DNA of 64,000 nt from Streptacidiphilus albus JL83 (GCF_000744705.1 NZ_JQML01000001.1:1054001-1118000), one strand, 5' to 3'. Positions 8,852 to 17,265 are shown, counted from the stretch's first letter. Program-made: numbers and translations. The notes: generated from the sequence alone by a model not told the origin.

Positions 8852-9820
8852 ATGGTGCTGCCGCAGGGCGCCGGCGTCCACGGCGGACCGGTCATCGACG
8901 GACCGGCGGAGCGCTCCCCCGCGCTGCGGGCCGCGCTGGCCAACATCACGCGGATATGCCCCGCGTTCACCCCGCGCCAGCTGATCCAGGAGGACGAGCG
9001 CCACATCCTGGTGGCCGGCACCGCCGGGCGGACCCCGGTGGTCGCCAAGTGCCTGGCCCAGCCCGGCGGCCAGGCCCGCCAGGCGACCCGCACCGCGCTG
9101 CAGAACGCCGATCTCTTCCGCCGCGAGGTCGCGGCCTACCGGGCCTTCGTCCGGACCCGCCCGCCGGCCCGGCTGCCGAAACTGGTCGCGGCCGACACCG
9201 AGCGCTGCGTGCTGTTGATGGAGCGGGTGCCGGGGCGTCCGGCGGCGCGCGAGCGACACCCCGTCAACACCCCGGCCCCGGGCGAGGTCCGGGCGATCCT
9301 GGGTGCGGTGCGCTCGCTCAACCTGTGGCGTCCCCCGGTGGGGACCTTCGACGCCCCGGTCAACAGCGTCCGTGAGGTGGCCCGCTACCACGCGCTCGGG
9401 CTGCTGACCGACCGGGACGCCAGCGACCTGCAGCAGTTGCTGCACGGACTGGCGACCACCCCGCTGCAGTTCTGTCACGGGGACGCGCTGCTGACCAATG
9501 TGATGCTGGCGCCCTCGGGCCCGGTCCTGGTCGACTGGGAGCACGCCGGCTGGTACCTGCCCGGCTACGACCTGGCGCTGCTGTGGACCGTGCTGTCCGG
9601 CGACACCGCCGCGCGGCGGCAGATCAGCCAGGTCGCCCAGGCGTCCGGGACGCTGCCCCGGGACGCCTTCCTGGTCAACCTGCTGCTGGTGCTGATGCGC
9701 GAGATCCGCACCCACGACCACCCCGGCGCCGGGGAGGAGCAGCGGATACTGGTCCGCCGACTCCACGAGGACGCGGCCATGGCCCGACGCGCGGTCCGCG
9801 CGGCCGTGGGGACGCGCTGA
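8852..9820 (+). CDS. APH-family phosphotransferase (N-terminal frame apparently broken)
   Basis: The kinase body is in one frame ending at TGA 9818-9820. It shows the aminoglycoside phosphotransferase/choline kinase fold: VVAKCL (ATP-binding Lys), [11 protein letters not shown] (hinge), [16 protein letters not shown] (Brenner motif HxDxxxxN) and [20 protein letters not shown] (Mg-binding Asp). It is a conserved Streptomyces protein, not a proven resistance enzyme. The natural start is probably ATG 8607 ([14 protein letters not shown]), behind GAAGGGA and matching the MYTS-type N-terminus of homologues, but that ATG is in another frame. A missing base in the Pro-rich linker, perhaps in the C6 run at 8737-8742, would join them. 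ATG 8852 is the first good in-frame start after the linker. Confidence 0.7.
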   Translation: MVLPQGAGVHGGPVIDGPAERSPALRAALANITRICPAFTPRQLIQEDERHILVAGTAGRTPVVAKCLAQPGGQARQATRTALQNADLFRREVAAYRAFVRTRPPARLPKLVAADTERCVLLMERVPGRPAARERHPVNTPAPGEVRAILGAVRSLNLWRPPVGTFDAPVNSVREVARYHALGLLTDRDASDLQQLLHGLATTPLQFCHGDALLTNVMLAPSGPVLVDWEHAGWYLPGYDLALLWTVLSGDTAARRQISQVAQASGTLPRDAFLVNLLLVLMREIRTHDHPGAGEEQRILVRRLHEDAAMARRAVRAAVGTR

Positions 9821-9936
9821 CGCGCGCCTCCCGGAGGGAGAGGGCCTGAACGTACGGCCCTGGGCCCGACCGGGGACCGAGCAGACCGGGGGGTCGCTCG
9901 GAAAGCCGGGCTCAGGTACGGCTCGATGCCGTCGCC

Positions 9937-10026
9937 GGTACGAAAATCGCTGGTACGAAAGTCCCAGGTACGGAAGCCTCAGGCAGAGAAGCCTCAGGTA
10001 CACAAGCCTCAGGTACGGAACATGTC
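9937..10026. repeat. Six 15-bp tandem repeats running over the stop codon of a minus-strand gene
   Basis: Units begin at 9937, 9952, 9967, 9982, 9997 and 10012. The best-conserved form is GGTACGGAAGCCTCA; the last unit is the gene's own terminal codons (..MFRT on the minus strand). Because the unit is 15 bp, each duplicated GCCTCA places another in-frame TGA on the minus strand, so the protein end is unaffected. This looks like replication slippage duplicating a gene end. Confidence 0.85.
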
Positions 10027-10503
10027 CGCGGGAAGCGGCTTGAGCAGCTGGTAGAGGTCCTCGGTGATGGGCCGGTCCCAGGTGGCCACGGTGACCTGGA
10101 TGTCGTCGCTGCTCCCGAACTGCACGCAGGCCACGCGGCTCTCCGAGAGCTTGACCTTCTTCACGATCAGCAGGTCGTCGCGCAGCATCACCGGAAAGTC
10201 CTCGGTGTCGACGACCCCCACCGGTTCGTCGTTGCCGATGGCCGCCAGCAGCTGGCGGACCTCGAAGGGCACGCCGTCGTCGGGGGTGCGGGCCGGTGAG
10301 CCCGCCCGCAGGTTTCCGATCAGCATCGACGGGCCGCGCCCGCCGAGCAGGTCGTAGCGCAGGAAGATCCCCTGGCAGCTGCCGTCCTCCGGATCGGCCA
10401 GCAGGGCCGCCCCGAAGTCGCCGGGCCAGTCGCCCGGGTCCATCGCGAGTACGTCGAAGTCCGGACCTGTGGGTGTGCCGGAGCGGCGGCGAAGAAAGGC
10501 CAT
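10009..10503 (-). CDS. Conserved actinomycete hypothetical protein
   Basis: 164 residues from ATG 10503 (MAFLRRRSGTP). The sequence has a mixed alpha/beta composition with no signal peptide or TM helix (GDWPGDFGAALLADPEDGS; WDRPITEDLYQLLKPLPADM). It resembles a widespread Streptomyces hypothetical protein whose function is unknown to me. A longer in-frame extension to 10602 is Arg-rich and lacks a ribosome site, so the shorter start is preferred. The 3' end lies inside the 15-bp tandem repeat. Confidence 0.6.
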   Translation of the reverse strand: MAFLRRRSGTPTGPDFDVLAMDPGDWPGDFGAALLADPEDGSCQGIFLRYDLLGGRGPSMLIGNLRAGSPARTPDDGVPFEVRQLLAAIGNDEPVGVVDTEDFPVMLRDDLLIVKKVKLSESRVACVQFGSSDDIQVTVATWDRPITEDLYQLLKPLPADMFRT

Positions 10504-11295
10504 GCGCACATCGTACGTGGCCCCTCGCGCGCGTCTGCGCGCCGCCGTCGGCGGCGGACGGTGTGTCCACCCTGCGAGACGGCGAGTTGACGGGCTCATC
10601 ACGTTCCGAATACGGTCGGCGACATGGAGAGATCAACGCGGCTCACGAGCAGAGGTCACATCGACCTGCAGCACGTGGCTTCCGCCGTCTGTCGCTGACA
10701 CCATTCTCACTGCGCGGCTGTGCACTGTTCCGGCGCGCTCATTCCCCTTTTGTACGTAACCTAATGGCACGCTCACGGGACCACCGCTGGACGGTCCTGC
10801 GGGCGGGTCCGCTTATCTTCGCCGCGTGGGGGCGTGTGAAGGTGCGGACCGAACGGCGGCGCCGTGTCGACCCCGTGGGGGTGGTCGACGCGGCGCTCGC
10901 TGCTTTTCGGGGCCACTGGGCCCACCACCGGGGCTCCGGGCGAGGTGATCTCGCCCACATTCGCCGGACCCGACGTCCCTCGCCAACTCCCTTTGTTCAT
11001 CTGCCATCTGCCCGGCCGTCAGCCACCGGCGGCGCCGCGCCGCTCGGCGAACCGGCGGATGAGCGTGGTCGGGTGGGTGATCGCGCGACCGACGTCAACG
11101 AGAGCAAGGCGATCCAGCGCGGCACCGGCACGGTCACCCAGGTCATGCGCGGCACCAACGACGGCACGACCTCCCGGGTGAACCCGACCGTCCGGCTGAG
11201 CACCGACGACGGCGCCAGCTGGCCCGACTCGGCGCTGCTGGTGCCGGGCACGGCCGGCTACTCGACCACTGCGGCCGGGGCATCGCCGTCACGGC
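10504..11295. other. Long intergenic region with a decayed gene
   Basis: 792 bp without an intact gene. A possible + strand promoter is TTGACG (about 10576) followed after 18 nt by TACGGT. Base use is less GC-rich around 10600-10790. From about 11075 a sialidase-like reading frame appears (listed separately). The rest shows no recognisable coding signal. Confidence 0.4.
11075..11270 (+). pseudogene. Fragment of a BNR/sialidase-like gene
   Basis: One + strand frame reads as protein for about 65 codons: DVNESKAIQRGTGTVTQVMR, then NPTVRLSTDDGASWPDSALL and VPGTAGYSTTA. It includes an Asp-box (STDDGASW) and the GYS..A segment that in sialidases precedes the next blade. No start codon or domain lies upstream, and the frame dissolves into unrelated sequence after 11270, just before the Fic gene end. 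I read it as the remnant of a longer exo-alpha-sialidase-like gene removed by deletion. Confidence 0.45.
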
Positions 11296-12435
11296 TCACC
11301 CTGCGTAGGGCTCACGGTAGAGGGCGGCGTGGACGGCGGTGTCGACCTCGGCGCGGACCCGGCGGAGGGCAGGACCGCCGACATAACGCTGGGTGCGGGC
11401 GTGGCCCACCGGTTCGATGAGCTCCAGCCGCCGCAGGCTCCGCAAGTCGGCCAGGGCCTGGTCGCGGGTGAGCACTTCCTCGGCCTGGTAGCCGGTACGG
11501 CGCAGGTGCCCGTGGGCCGCAGCGTAGAGGGCGGAGACGGTCCGCTCGTCGAGGCGGTGCTGTCCTGCGATGCCCTCAAGTGCGAACCAGAGCCGGGATG
11601 CGGCCTCGAAACGGCGCTGCACCTCCTGGGCCTGGAGATGGTGTGCGGTCAGACAGAACCTGATCCAGGCATGCGCCTCCCGCTGCGGCTGCCAGGAGCC
11701 CGCCTGAACCCCACGCAGCGCGGCGTAGTACTCGCGGGTGTTGAAGTCGTCCGCACCCAGCCACTCCTCAATGCTGGAGAACTCGGGCGCGAGGACGCCC
11801 TCCCGGGCGAGGACAAGGGTGTGGATCGCCCTGGACATCCGGCCGTTGCCGTCCCGCCAGGGGTGGATGGAGACGAGGTTCAGATGAGCCATGGAGGCAC
11901 GGATCAGCGCTGGCGACTCACGGTCCCCCTCGGCCAGCCACTGGACCAACTCCCCCATCAGCGCCGGCACCTGCTCGGGGTCCGGGGCGCTGTAGACCGG
12001 GGGCCGGTTCGGACCGCCCGACACCCACACTCCTTGGGTGCGGTACTCACCTGGATGGACCGTGTCGTCCGCCCGCACCATCATGAAGTGCAGCGCGGAC
12101 AACAGGGTGTGGTCCCAGGAGAAGATCCGGAAACCCGCCGCCCGCTCGATGTAGCTGAGTGCGTCCCGGTAGCCGGTGACCGCGTCGCGGGTCGCATCGT
12201 CGGTGTCGGCGGAGACATCACCGCCGGTCATCAGGGCTTCGGCATCCTCCGCGCTGATGCTGTACCCCTCGATACGCGTCGAACCGCGTACCGCCGCAGC
12301 CGTCAGGGACCGGCGCAGCTGTCCTTCCCATCGACGCGGTTCGGAGAGGAGGTGGCGGAGCTCGGTACGCAGCGCCTCGATCTCCTCGATGACGCGGAGG
12401 TCGGCGGACGCCAGATCCGGGGTCGTGAACAGCAT
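11296..12435 (-). CDS. Fic-domain protein (AMP-transferase type) with N-terminal inhibitory motif and C-terminal wHTH-like part
   Basis: 379 residues. The Fic active-site loop is HPWRDGNGRMSR (about residues 191-202), matching HxFx(D/E)GNGRxxR with Trp in place of Phe; the catalytic His and the GNGR anion-binding loop are intact. STRIEG at about residues 52-57 matches the (S/T)xxxE(G/N) inhibitory helix, so this is a class II (self-inhibited) Fic enzyme. The N-terminal Fic_N-like helices and a C-terminal winged-helix-like region (VSALYAAAHGHLRRTGYQAE) give the usual Fic/DUF4172-like layout. Fic proteins generally transfer AMP to a protein hydroxyl. No separate antitoxin gene is adjacent, which fits the built-in inhibitor. 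Target unknown. Confidence 0.85.
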   Translation of the reverse strand: MLFTTPDLASADLRVIEEIEALRTELRHLLSEPRRWEGQLRRSLTAAAVRGSTRIEGYSISAEDAEALMTGGDVSADTDDATRDAVTGYRDALSYIERAAGFRIFSWDHTLLSALHFMMVRADDTVHPGEYRTQGVWVSGGPNRPPVYSAPDPEQVPALMGELVQWLAEGDRESPALIRASMAHLNLVSIHPWRDGNGRMSRAIHTLVLAREGVLAPEFSSIEEWLGADDFNTREYYAALRGVQAGSWQPQREAHAWIRFCLTAHHLQAQEVQRRFEAASRLWFALEGIAGQHRLDERTVSALYAAAHGHLRRTGYQAEEVLTRDQALADLRSLRRLELIEPVGHARTQRYVGGPALRRVRAEVDTAVHAALYREPYAG

Positions 12436-12527
12436 CCCTCGACCCTACGACACATGTAGGGCCGAGGGGCAGCCCGTGCCGCCGAATGCCGGTGCTGTGT
12501 CGGCCGACGCGGGCGCACGAGACCCCG

Positions 12528-13310
12528 TCACGGCATCCGGGGGCCGAGGAACATGCCGCCGCTGGCGTCCAGCAGGTGGCCGGTGACCCAGCGGGCGTCG
12601 TCGGAGGCCAGGAACGCGACCACGTCGGCGATGTCCTCGGGCCGACCGACCCGATCCAGCGCGGTGGCCGCGTTGGTCGCGGCCAGCAGCTCCGGACCGC
12701 CCTGCAGCCAGCCCAGCTTGCCGGTGTCGGTGACGCCCGGCGCGACCGTGTTCACCGTGATCCCGCGCACCCCGACGGCATTGGCCAGCGTCCGGCCCAT
12801 GGCGTTGAGCGCGCCCTTGGTCATGGTGTAGGCCAGCTCGGAGCTGATGGCGATCCGGGTGTCGGCGGAGGAGATGTTGACGATCCGACCGCCCTCGGGC
12901 AGCAGCGGCAGCGCGCGCTGGACGATGAAGAACGGCGCGCGGACGTTGACCGCGAAGACCCGGTCGAACTCGGCCGGCGTGGCCGTGTCGATCGCCCCCG
13001 CCCGACCCCCGATCGCCGCGTTGTTGACGACGATGTCGAGCCGCAGCTCACCGACCCGCTCGCGCAGGTCCACCGCCAGCGCGGCGAAGAGGGTGTCCAC
13101 ACCGTCGTCCGCGCCCAGGTCCGCTCCGACCGCGAAGGCCCGGCCGCCGGCCTGTCCGATCTCCGCGACCACGGCGAGCGCGGCGTCCCGGTCGCTCCCG
13201 TAGTGCACGGCGACCAGCGCCCCGTCCGCCGCCAGCCGCCGGGCGATCGCCCGGCCGATCCCCCGCGACGCCCCCGTCACCAGCGCGGTCCTGCCCGTCA
13301 GTCCAGCCAT
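12528..13310 (-). CDS. Short-chain dehydrogenase/reductase (SDR)
   Basis: 260 residues, classical SDR length. The cofactor loop is TGASRGIG, the NNAA motif is at VVNNAAIG, and the catalytic residues are Ser in VNISSADT and Tyr/Lys in AYTMTKGAL. The sequence after TGASRGIG and the Arg/His pattern suggest NADP(H). It ends with the typical SDR tail (VTGHLLDASGGMF). GGGAG lies about 7 nt before the ATG. It probably acts as a cytosolic ketoreductase or alcohol dehydrogenase; substrate unknown. It sits alone between the Fic gene and a divergent GNAT gene. Confidence 0.9.
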   Translation of the reverse strand: MAGLTGRTALVTGASRGIGRAIARRLAADGALVAVHYGSDRDAALAVVAEIGQAGGRAFAVGADLGADDGVDTLFAALAVDLRERVGELRLDIVVNNAAIGGRAGAIDTATPAEFDRVFAVNVRAPFFIVQRALPLLPEGGRIVNISSADTRIAISSELAYTMTKGALNAMGRTLANAVGVRGITVNTVAPGVTDTGKLGWLQGGPELLAATNAATALDRVGRPEDIADVVAFLASDDARWVTGHLLDASGGMFLGPRMP

Positions 13311-13466
13311 CTCGGTCTCCCAAGGTCGAAGCAGGCCCCGCTCTCGGCGCCGGACCCGTCACTCATGACCCTGGCCGCACCCGCTGACCACCCACGCACC
13401 GCCCGCGCACCGCCCGAGCACCGACGGCGCACCATGATCCGACCGAGCCTTCAGCCACCGCGTCGA

Positions 13467-13481
13467 TAGACTCACCTTGTG
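13467..13481 (+). promoter_or_regulatory. Leaderless -10 box of the GNAT gene
   Basis: TAGACT at 13467-13472 ends exactly 6 nt before GTG 13479, so transcription should start at or next to the start codon. There is no Shine-Dalgarno sequence. The same geometry recurs at 15055, 22247, 37059, 50304 and 59980. Confidence 0.6.
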
Positions 13482-13931
13482 AGGATCAGCCAGGCGCAGG
13501 CCGACGACGTTGCAGTTCTGGCCCGGCTGCTGTGGCTGGACACCCACAAAGAGGAGCCGACCCAGCAGTCCGTTGACGCCTTCGCAGCGGAGCTCGCCGA
13601 GTGGTGGGCTCCCCACCAGCACTCGCACCTGGCCTTCGTGGCCCGACTCCTCCCACCCGAGATCGTCGGCATGGCCTGGGTCGCGCTCGTCCCACGCGTG
13701 GCGAGGCCGGGAGCGACAGGTCGGCTGTCTGCCGACATCCAGAGCGTCTTCGTCATGCCGGAACAGCGGGGCCGGGGAATCGGCTCAGCCCTGGTGGAGG
13801 CAGCTTCACAGCATGCGGAACACCTCGGATCCCTTCGCGTGACGGTCCACTCCGGCCGTAGGGCGGTGCCGGTGTACCAGCGGCTGGGATTCGAGTCGTC
13901 CCGGCAGCTCCTCCAGCGACCGCCCGGTTAG
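13479..13931 (+). CDS. GNAT-family N-acetyltransferase
   Basis: 150 residues from GTG 13479. The acetyl-CoA site is QSVFVMPEQRGRGIGSALVEAA, giving the R/Q-x-x-G-x-G/A motif as QRGRGIG; the C-terminal VPVYQRLGFES is the usual motif B. It is a single-domain cytosolic acetyltransferase with unknown substrate. Transcription looks leaderless. It converges on a VOC-family gene 12 bp away. Confidence 0.85.
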   Translation: MRISQAQADDVAVLARLLWLDTHKEEPTQQSVDAFAAELAEWWAPHQHSHLAFVARLLPPEIVGMAWVALVPRVARPGATGRLSADIQSVFVMPEQRGRGIGSALVEAASQHAEHLGSLRVTVHSGRRAVPVYQRLGFESSRQLLQRPPG

Positions 13932-13943
13932 TCGGAGGGGCCG

Positions 13944-14660
13944 TCAGGTCCGGGCGAGCTGGAAGGCGTTGCCCTCGGGGTCGGTGAGCAGCAGCTGCTC
14001 CTGGGACCCGTCCGGCTCGTGAGCCGGCCCGGTTGCGCCGGCCGCCAGCAGCCGGGCCCTTTCGATCGCGGGATCGTCGCCCGCACCAGCCGCGGAGACG
14101 GCGAAGCGCAGCCGGTTGCGGCCCGGACCGGACGCCACCGGCGGGCCCATGACCAGCTGCGGACCGCTGCCGGACGGGTGCCGCAACGCGATCCCCCAGG
14201 CCCCGCGGTCGGTGACCTGCCATCCCGTCGCCGCCTGCCAGAACGCACCCTGGACGGCCACGTCGGCGGCGTCCTGGCAGATCGCGGCAAGGTGCTCCTC
14301 GGCGTCCGGACGTGGCAGGACGCAGAGCTCGTTCCCCTCGGGGTCGGCCAGCACCTCCCACGGCACCGCGCCCTGGCCGATGTCCGCACGGACCGCGCCG
14401 AGGGCGAGCAGCCGGGCCACCTCGGCCGCCTGGTCCGGGCCGGAGGCCAGGTCCAGGTGCAGCCGGTTCTTGTCGGCCTTCGGCACGGTCGTCTGCACGA
14501 ACAGCAGCCGGACACCGTCCGGATCCCCGGGGCCGATGGCCAACGCACCCCCCGGCAGCCCAGGTTCAGCCAGGCTCCAGTCCAGCGCCGCCGCCCAGAA
14601 CTCCGCCTGAGCGGCCGGATCCAGCGCCTCGACCACCACCGCGCTCAGCCTCGTCGACAC
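13944..14660 (-). CDS. Two-domain VOC (glyoxalase/bleomycin-resistance fold) protein
   Basis: 238 residues from GTG 14660, which has GGGAG 8 nt upstream. Two VOC modules are repeated: VVVEALDPAAQAEFWAAALD with LADPEGNELCVLPRP, and a second QGAFWQAATGW with LTDPEGNAFQLART. Each ends in the characteristic DPEGN strand. Such double VOC proteins act as lyases, dioxygenases or drug-sequestering proteins; metal ligands cannot be assigned confidently. A longer upstream frame to 15047 is an artefact of GC bias. Confidence 0.8.
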   Translation of the reverse strand: MSTRLSAVVVEALDPAAQAEFWAAALDWSLAEPGLPGGALAIGPGDPDGVRLLFVQTTVPKADKNRLHLDLASGPDQAAEVARLLALGAVRADIGQGAVPWEVLADPEGNELCVLPRPDAEEHLAAICQDAADVAVQGAFWQAATGWQVTDRGAWGIALRHPSGSGPQLVMGPPVASGPGRNRLRFAVSAAGAGDDPAIERARLLAAGATGPAHEPDGSQEQLLLTDPEGNAFQLART

Positions 14661-15066
14661 GTCCGACTCCCTTTGTACAACCCGGCGTCCACCGCACCAT
14701 CGCGCGCGGCGCGCGGCGCGCCCACAGCGTAGACCGCCCACCCGAGGCAGGTACGGTCCACGGCGGGAGCCGCCGAGCAGTGGATCAGGGAGCGCGTCGT
14801 CGCCGTCCGGCAGTGCGAGGGCGGCCCGGCAAGCTTCCTGCCTTTCGGCTGGTACGGGGCGCGCGAGGTCTCCGCGCGCGTCCGGGCCGAGTTCGGCCCG
14901 TGGGACGTGTTCCCGGCCGACTCGCCGCTGCACCAGCGGGACCGGCGCAGCCGATGAGCCGGCCAGTGCCCCGACGAGCCTCACCGGTCGAGGTCGAGGG
15001 ACGGGTAGTCGGGGTTGGCCGAAGCGGGTCACCGGTCGGCCGAGCAAGCGCCGCTATGGTGCGGTG
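14661..15066. other. Intergenic region with a small orphan reading frame
   Basis: 406 bp between the VOC gene and the HAD gene. On the + strand the frame ending at TGA 14956-14958 reads as plausible protein for about 60 codons (EQWIRERVVAVRQCEGGP, then FLPFGWYGAREVSARVRAEF) but has no start codon or ribosome site. It is probably a remnant. The leaderless promoter of the HAD gene (TATGGT, 15055-15060) is at the right end. Confidence 0.4.
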
Positions 15067-15612
15067 ATGACCGGTACTGCGCAGCTTCCGATCCTGTTCC
15101 TCGATGTCGACGGACCGCTCATCCCCTTCGGGGCCACGTCGGAAGAGCTTCCGGACGGGTACCCGACCCATCCCCAAGGGGCCGAGAGGACCCAGGGGGC
15201 CGAGGCGAATCCGCTGCTGGCGCGGATCAACCCCGACCACGGGCGCCGGTTGGCGGCGCTGCCGTGCGAACTGGTGTGGGCCACGACCTGGATGGCCGAC
15301 GCCAACGAGTGCATCGCACCGCTGCTCGGCCTGGAGCAGTTGGCCGTGGTGGACTGGCCGGAGCCGTCGGACCGGGATGAACGGGACGAGCCGGACGCGC
15401 GGGACGGCCTGCACTGGAAGACCCGCGCGCTGGTGGAGTGGGCCGCCGGCCGCGCCTTCGCCTGGGTCGACGACGAGATCTCGGACACCGATCGCGCCTG
15501 GGTGGCTGCGCACCACGGCGGTCGGGCGCTGCTGCACCGGGTCGATCCGCGCCGGGGCCTCACCGACACTGACTTCGCCGCCCTCGGCGCATGGCTGCGC
15601 GCAGGCGGGTAG
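15067..15612 (+). CDS. HAD-like hydrolase-domain protein
   Basis: 181 residues. Motif I is LFLDVDGPLIPFG (DxDG, nucleophile and acid Asp), WATTWMADANE resembles motif II (WxTxW) and FAWVDDEISDTDRAW carries the acidic motif IV. This pattern is found in a family of actinomycete HAD-domain proteins. I choose ATG 15067 because TATGGT (15055-15060) ends exactly 6 nt before it, giving a leaderless mRNA; GTG 15064 is the alternative. Substrate unknown. Confidence 0.75.
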   Translation: MTGTAQLPILFLDVDGPLIPFGATSEELPDGYPTHPQGAERTQGAEANPLLARINPDHGRRLAALPCELVWATTWMADANECIAPLLGLEQLAVVDWPEPSDRDERDEPDARDGLHWKTRALVEWAAGRAFAWVDDEISDTDRAWVAAHHGGRALLHRVDPRRGLTDTDFAALGAWLRAGG

Positions 15613-15620
15613 CGGGTAGC

Positions 15621-15684
15621 GCATGCCCCGATCCGGCCCCGGCGCCGCTGCTGTGAGCGGTGCCGGGTCCGGATCGGGGCATGC
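15621..15684. terminator. Strong bidirectional hairpin between convergent genes
   Basis: GCATGCCCCGATCCGG (from 15621) pairs with CCGGATCGGGGCATGC (to 15684), extending into GCCCCGGC/GCCGGGTC. The stem of over 20 bp lies between the convergent HAD and DUF397 genes and should stop transcription from both sides. Confidence 0.8.
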
Positions 15685-15692
15685 GGGTGGGG

Positions 15693-15986
15693 TCAGGTCA
15701 GGTCGAACTCGCCGTCACGGGCGCCGAGGACGAAGGCGCGCCACTCCGCCGGGGTGAAGATCAGCGCCGGTCCGTCCGGGCTGCGCCCGTCCCGCATCGC
15801 GATGTAGCCCTCCACGAAGGCGATCTGCACGTCGCCGACCCCCTGGCTGCTGGACAGCCATTCGGCCTCGGTCAGGTCGAGTTGCGGTTTCTTGCCGTCG
15901 AATCCCTGCTCCAGCGGGCCGCGCTGGGTGAGCACACCGCCCCCGGGGCCGTTACCGAAGTCACCAAAGAATGCGTCGCTAGCCAC
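15693..15986 (-). CDS. DUF397-domain protein
   Basis: 97 residues from GTG 15986, preceded by GGGAGGAG at ideal distance. The C-terminal half matches DUF397: AEWLSSSQGVGDVQIAFVEG, AMRDGRSPDGPALIFTPAEW, RAFVLGARDGEFDL. DUF397 proteins usually pair with a XRE/HTH regulator in Streptomyces (BldB-like and WhiJ-like systems). No such regulator is adjacent, so this one is an orphan. Confidence 0.8.
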   Translation of the reverse strand: MASDAFFGDFGNGPGGGVLTQRGPLEQGFDGKKPQLDLTEAEWLSSSQGVGDVQIAFVEGYIAMRDGRSPDGPALIFTPAEWRAFVLGARDGEFDLT

Positions 15987-16048
15987 GTCGAACTCCTCCC
16001 GTCCTGTGATCCGACTGTAACGTCCCGGGCCGGGCCCGGAGGAGTGGT

Positions 16049-16077
16049 TTGACAGGATGCACTGCGACGAGTAAATC
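16049..16077 (+). promoter_or_regulatory. Consensus-like promoter reading into the 3' end of the ltp3-like gene
   Basis: TTGACA at 16049-16054, a 17-nt spacer, then TAAATC at 16072-16077 on the + strand. Transcription would start near 16084 and run antisense into the 3' end of the minus-strand thiolase-like gene. It may be fortuitous, but TTGACA with 17-nt spacing is rare in DNA of this GC content. Confidence 0.4.
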
Positions 16078-16089
16078 GTGCGCCCCCCG

Positions 16090-17265
16090 TCACCGGTCCG
16101 GACGGTCCGCGCCGACCAGCCACATCGAGAAGAACTGCGCCCCACCGCCGTAGGCGTGACCCAGCGCCAGCCGCGCCCCGTCCACCTGGTGCTCACCGGC
16201 GCGCCCCCGCACCTGGAGCGCCGCCTCGGCGAAGCGGAGCATGCCGGAAGCCCCGATCGGGTTGCTGGACAGCACGCCGCCCGAGGGGTTGACCGGCAGG
16301 TCGCCGTCCATCTCGGTGACCCCGGACTCCACCAGCTTCCAGCCCTCGCCCTCGGCCGCGAAGCCCAGGTTCTCCAGCCACATCGGCTCGTACCAGGAGA
16401 AGGGCACGTACATCTCGACCACGTCGATCCGCCGGCGCGGATCGGTGACGCCGGCCTGGTGGTAGACGTCGGCGGCACAGTCCTTCCCGGCCTGCGGACT
16501 GACGTAGTCCTTCCCGGCGAAGATGGTCGGCTCGCTGCGCATCGCGCCGCCGTGCATCCAGGCCGGCCGGTGCGGGGCCCGCGCCGCGCCGGCCGTGCCG
16601 GTGAGCACCATGGCGCAGGCACCGTCCGAGGAGGGGCAGGTCTCCGAGTAGCGGATCGGGTCCCAGAGCATCGGCGCGGAGCGCACCTGCTCCAGCGTCA
16701 GCCCGTGCTCGTGGAGGTGGGCGTACGGGTTGCGCAGCGCATTGCGCCGGTCCTTGAACGCGACCAGCGAACCGATGTGGTCCGGCGCGCCGGTCCGGCG
16801 CATGTAGGCGCGGACATGGGGTGCGAAGAATCCTCCCGCCCCCGCCGTCAGCGGGGCCTGGAACGGCACCGGCAGTGACAGTCCCCACATCGCGTTGGAC
16901 TCCGACTGCTTCTCGAAGGCGACGGTGAGCACCGTCCCGTGCACCCGGGCGGCGACCAGGTTGGCGGCGACCAGCGCGGTCGAGCCGCCGACCGACCCGG
17001 CGGTGTGCACCCGCAGCATCGGCTTGCCGACCGCGCCCAGGGCCTCGGCGAGGTACAGCTCGGGCATCATCACGCCCTCGAAGAAGTCCGGGGCCTTGCC
17101 CAGGACCACGGCGTCGATGTCGGCCCAGTCCAGTTCGGCGTCGGCCAGGGCACGGGCGGCTGCCTCGCGCACCAGCCCGGCGATGGAGACGTCCTTGCGC
17201 GCCGAGACGTGCTTGGTCTGACCGATGCCGACGACCGCGACCGGCTCCTGCCCGGTTCTGCTCAC
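16090..17265 (-). CDS. ltp3: SCP2-thiolase-like aldolase, Ltp3-like
   Basis: 391 residues from GTG 17265 (GGAGGGAG upstream; 4-bp overlap with the preceding gene). The thiolase fold is clear: VAVVGIGQTKH at the N-terminus, HTAGSVGGSTALVAANLVA, NPSGGVLSSNPIGASGM and GHAYGGGAQFFSMW near the end. The active-site Cys of true thiolases is absent, as in lipid-transfer-protein (Ltp) aldolases. Length and position match mycobacterial Ltp3 (394 aa). In mycobacteria and rhodococci Ltp3/Ltp4 are linked to cleavage of the C24-branched sterol side chain by a retro-aldol reaction. Function here is inferred from family and gene order. Confidence 0.75.
   Translation of the reverse strand: MSRTGQEPVAVVGIGQTKHVSARKDVSIAGLVREAAARALADAELDWADIDAVVLGKAPDFFEGVMMPELYLAEALGAVGKPMLRVHTAGSVGGSTALVAANLVAARVHGTVLTVAFEKQSESNAMWGLSLPVPFQAPLTAGAGGFFAPHVRAYMRRTGAPDHIGSLVAFKDRRNALRNPYAHLHEHGLTLEQVRSAPMLWDPIRYSETCPSSDGACAMVLTGTAGAARAPHRPAWMHGGAMRSEPTIFAGKDYVSPQAGKDCAADVYHQAGVTDPRRRIDVVEMYVPFSWYEPMWLENLGFAAEGEGWKLVESGVTEMDGDLPVNPSGGVLSSNPIGASGMLRFAEAALQVRGRAGEHQVDGARLALGHAYGGGAQFFSMWLVGADRPDR

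Noticed and set aside
8852-9820. Aminoglycoside resistance gene
   Set aside because: The fold is APH-like, but the protein is a conserved streptomycete type without the close similarity or context of a resistance enzyme.
13876-13900. tRNA-like GATTCGAGTC (T-loop pattern)
   Set aside because: It is inside the GNAT coding frame and no cloverleaf can be built around it. No other tRNA-like sequence was found in the window.
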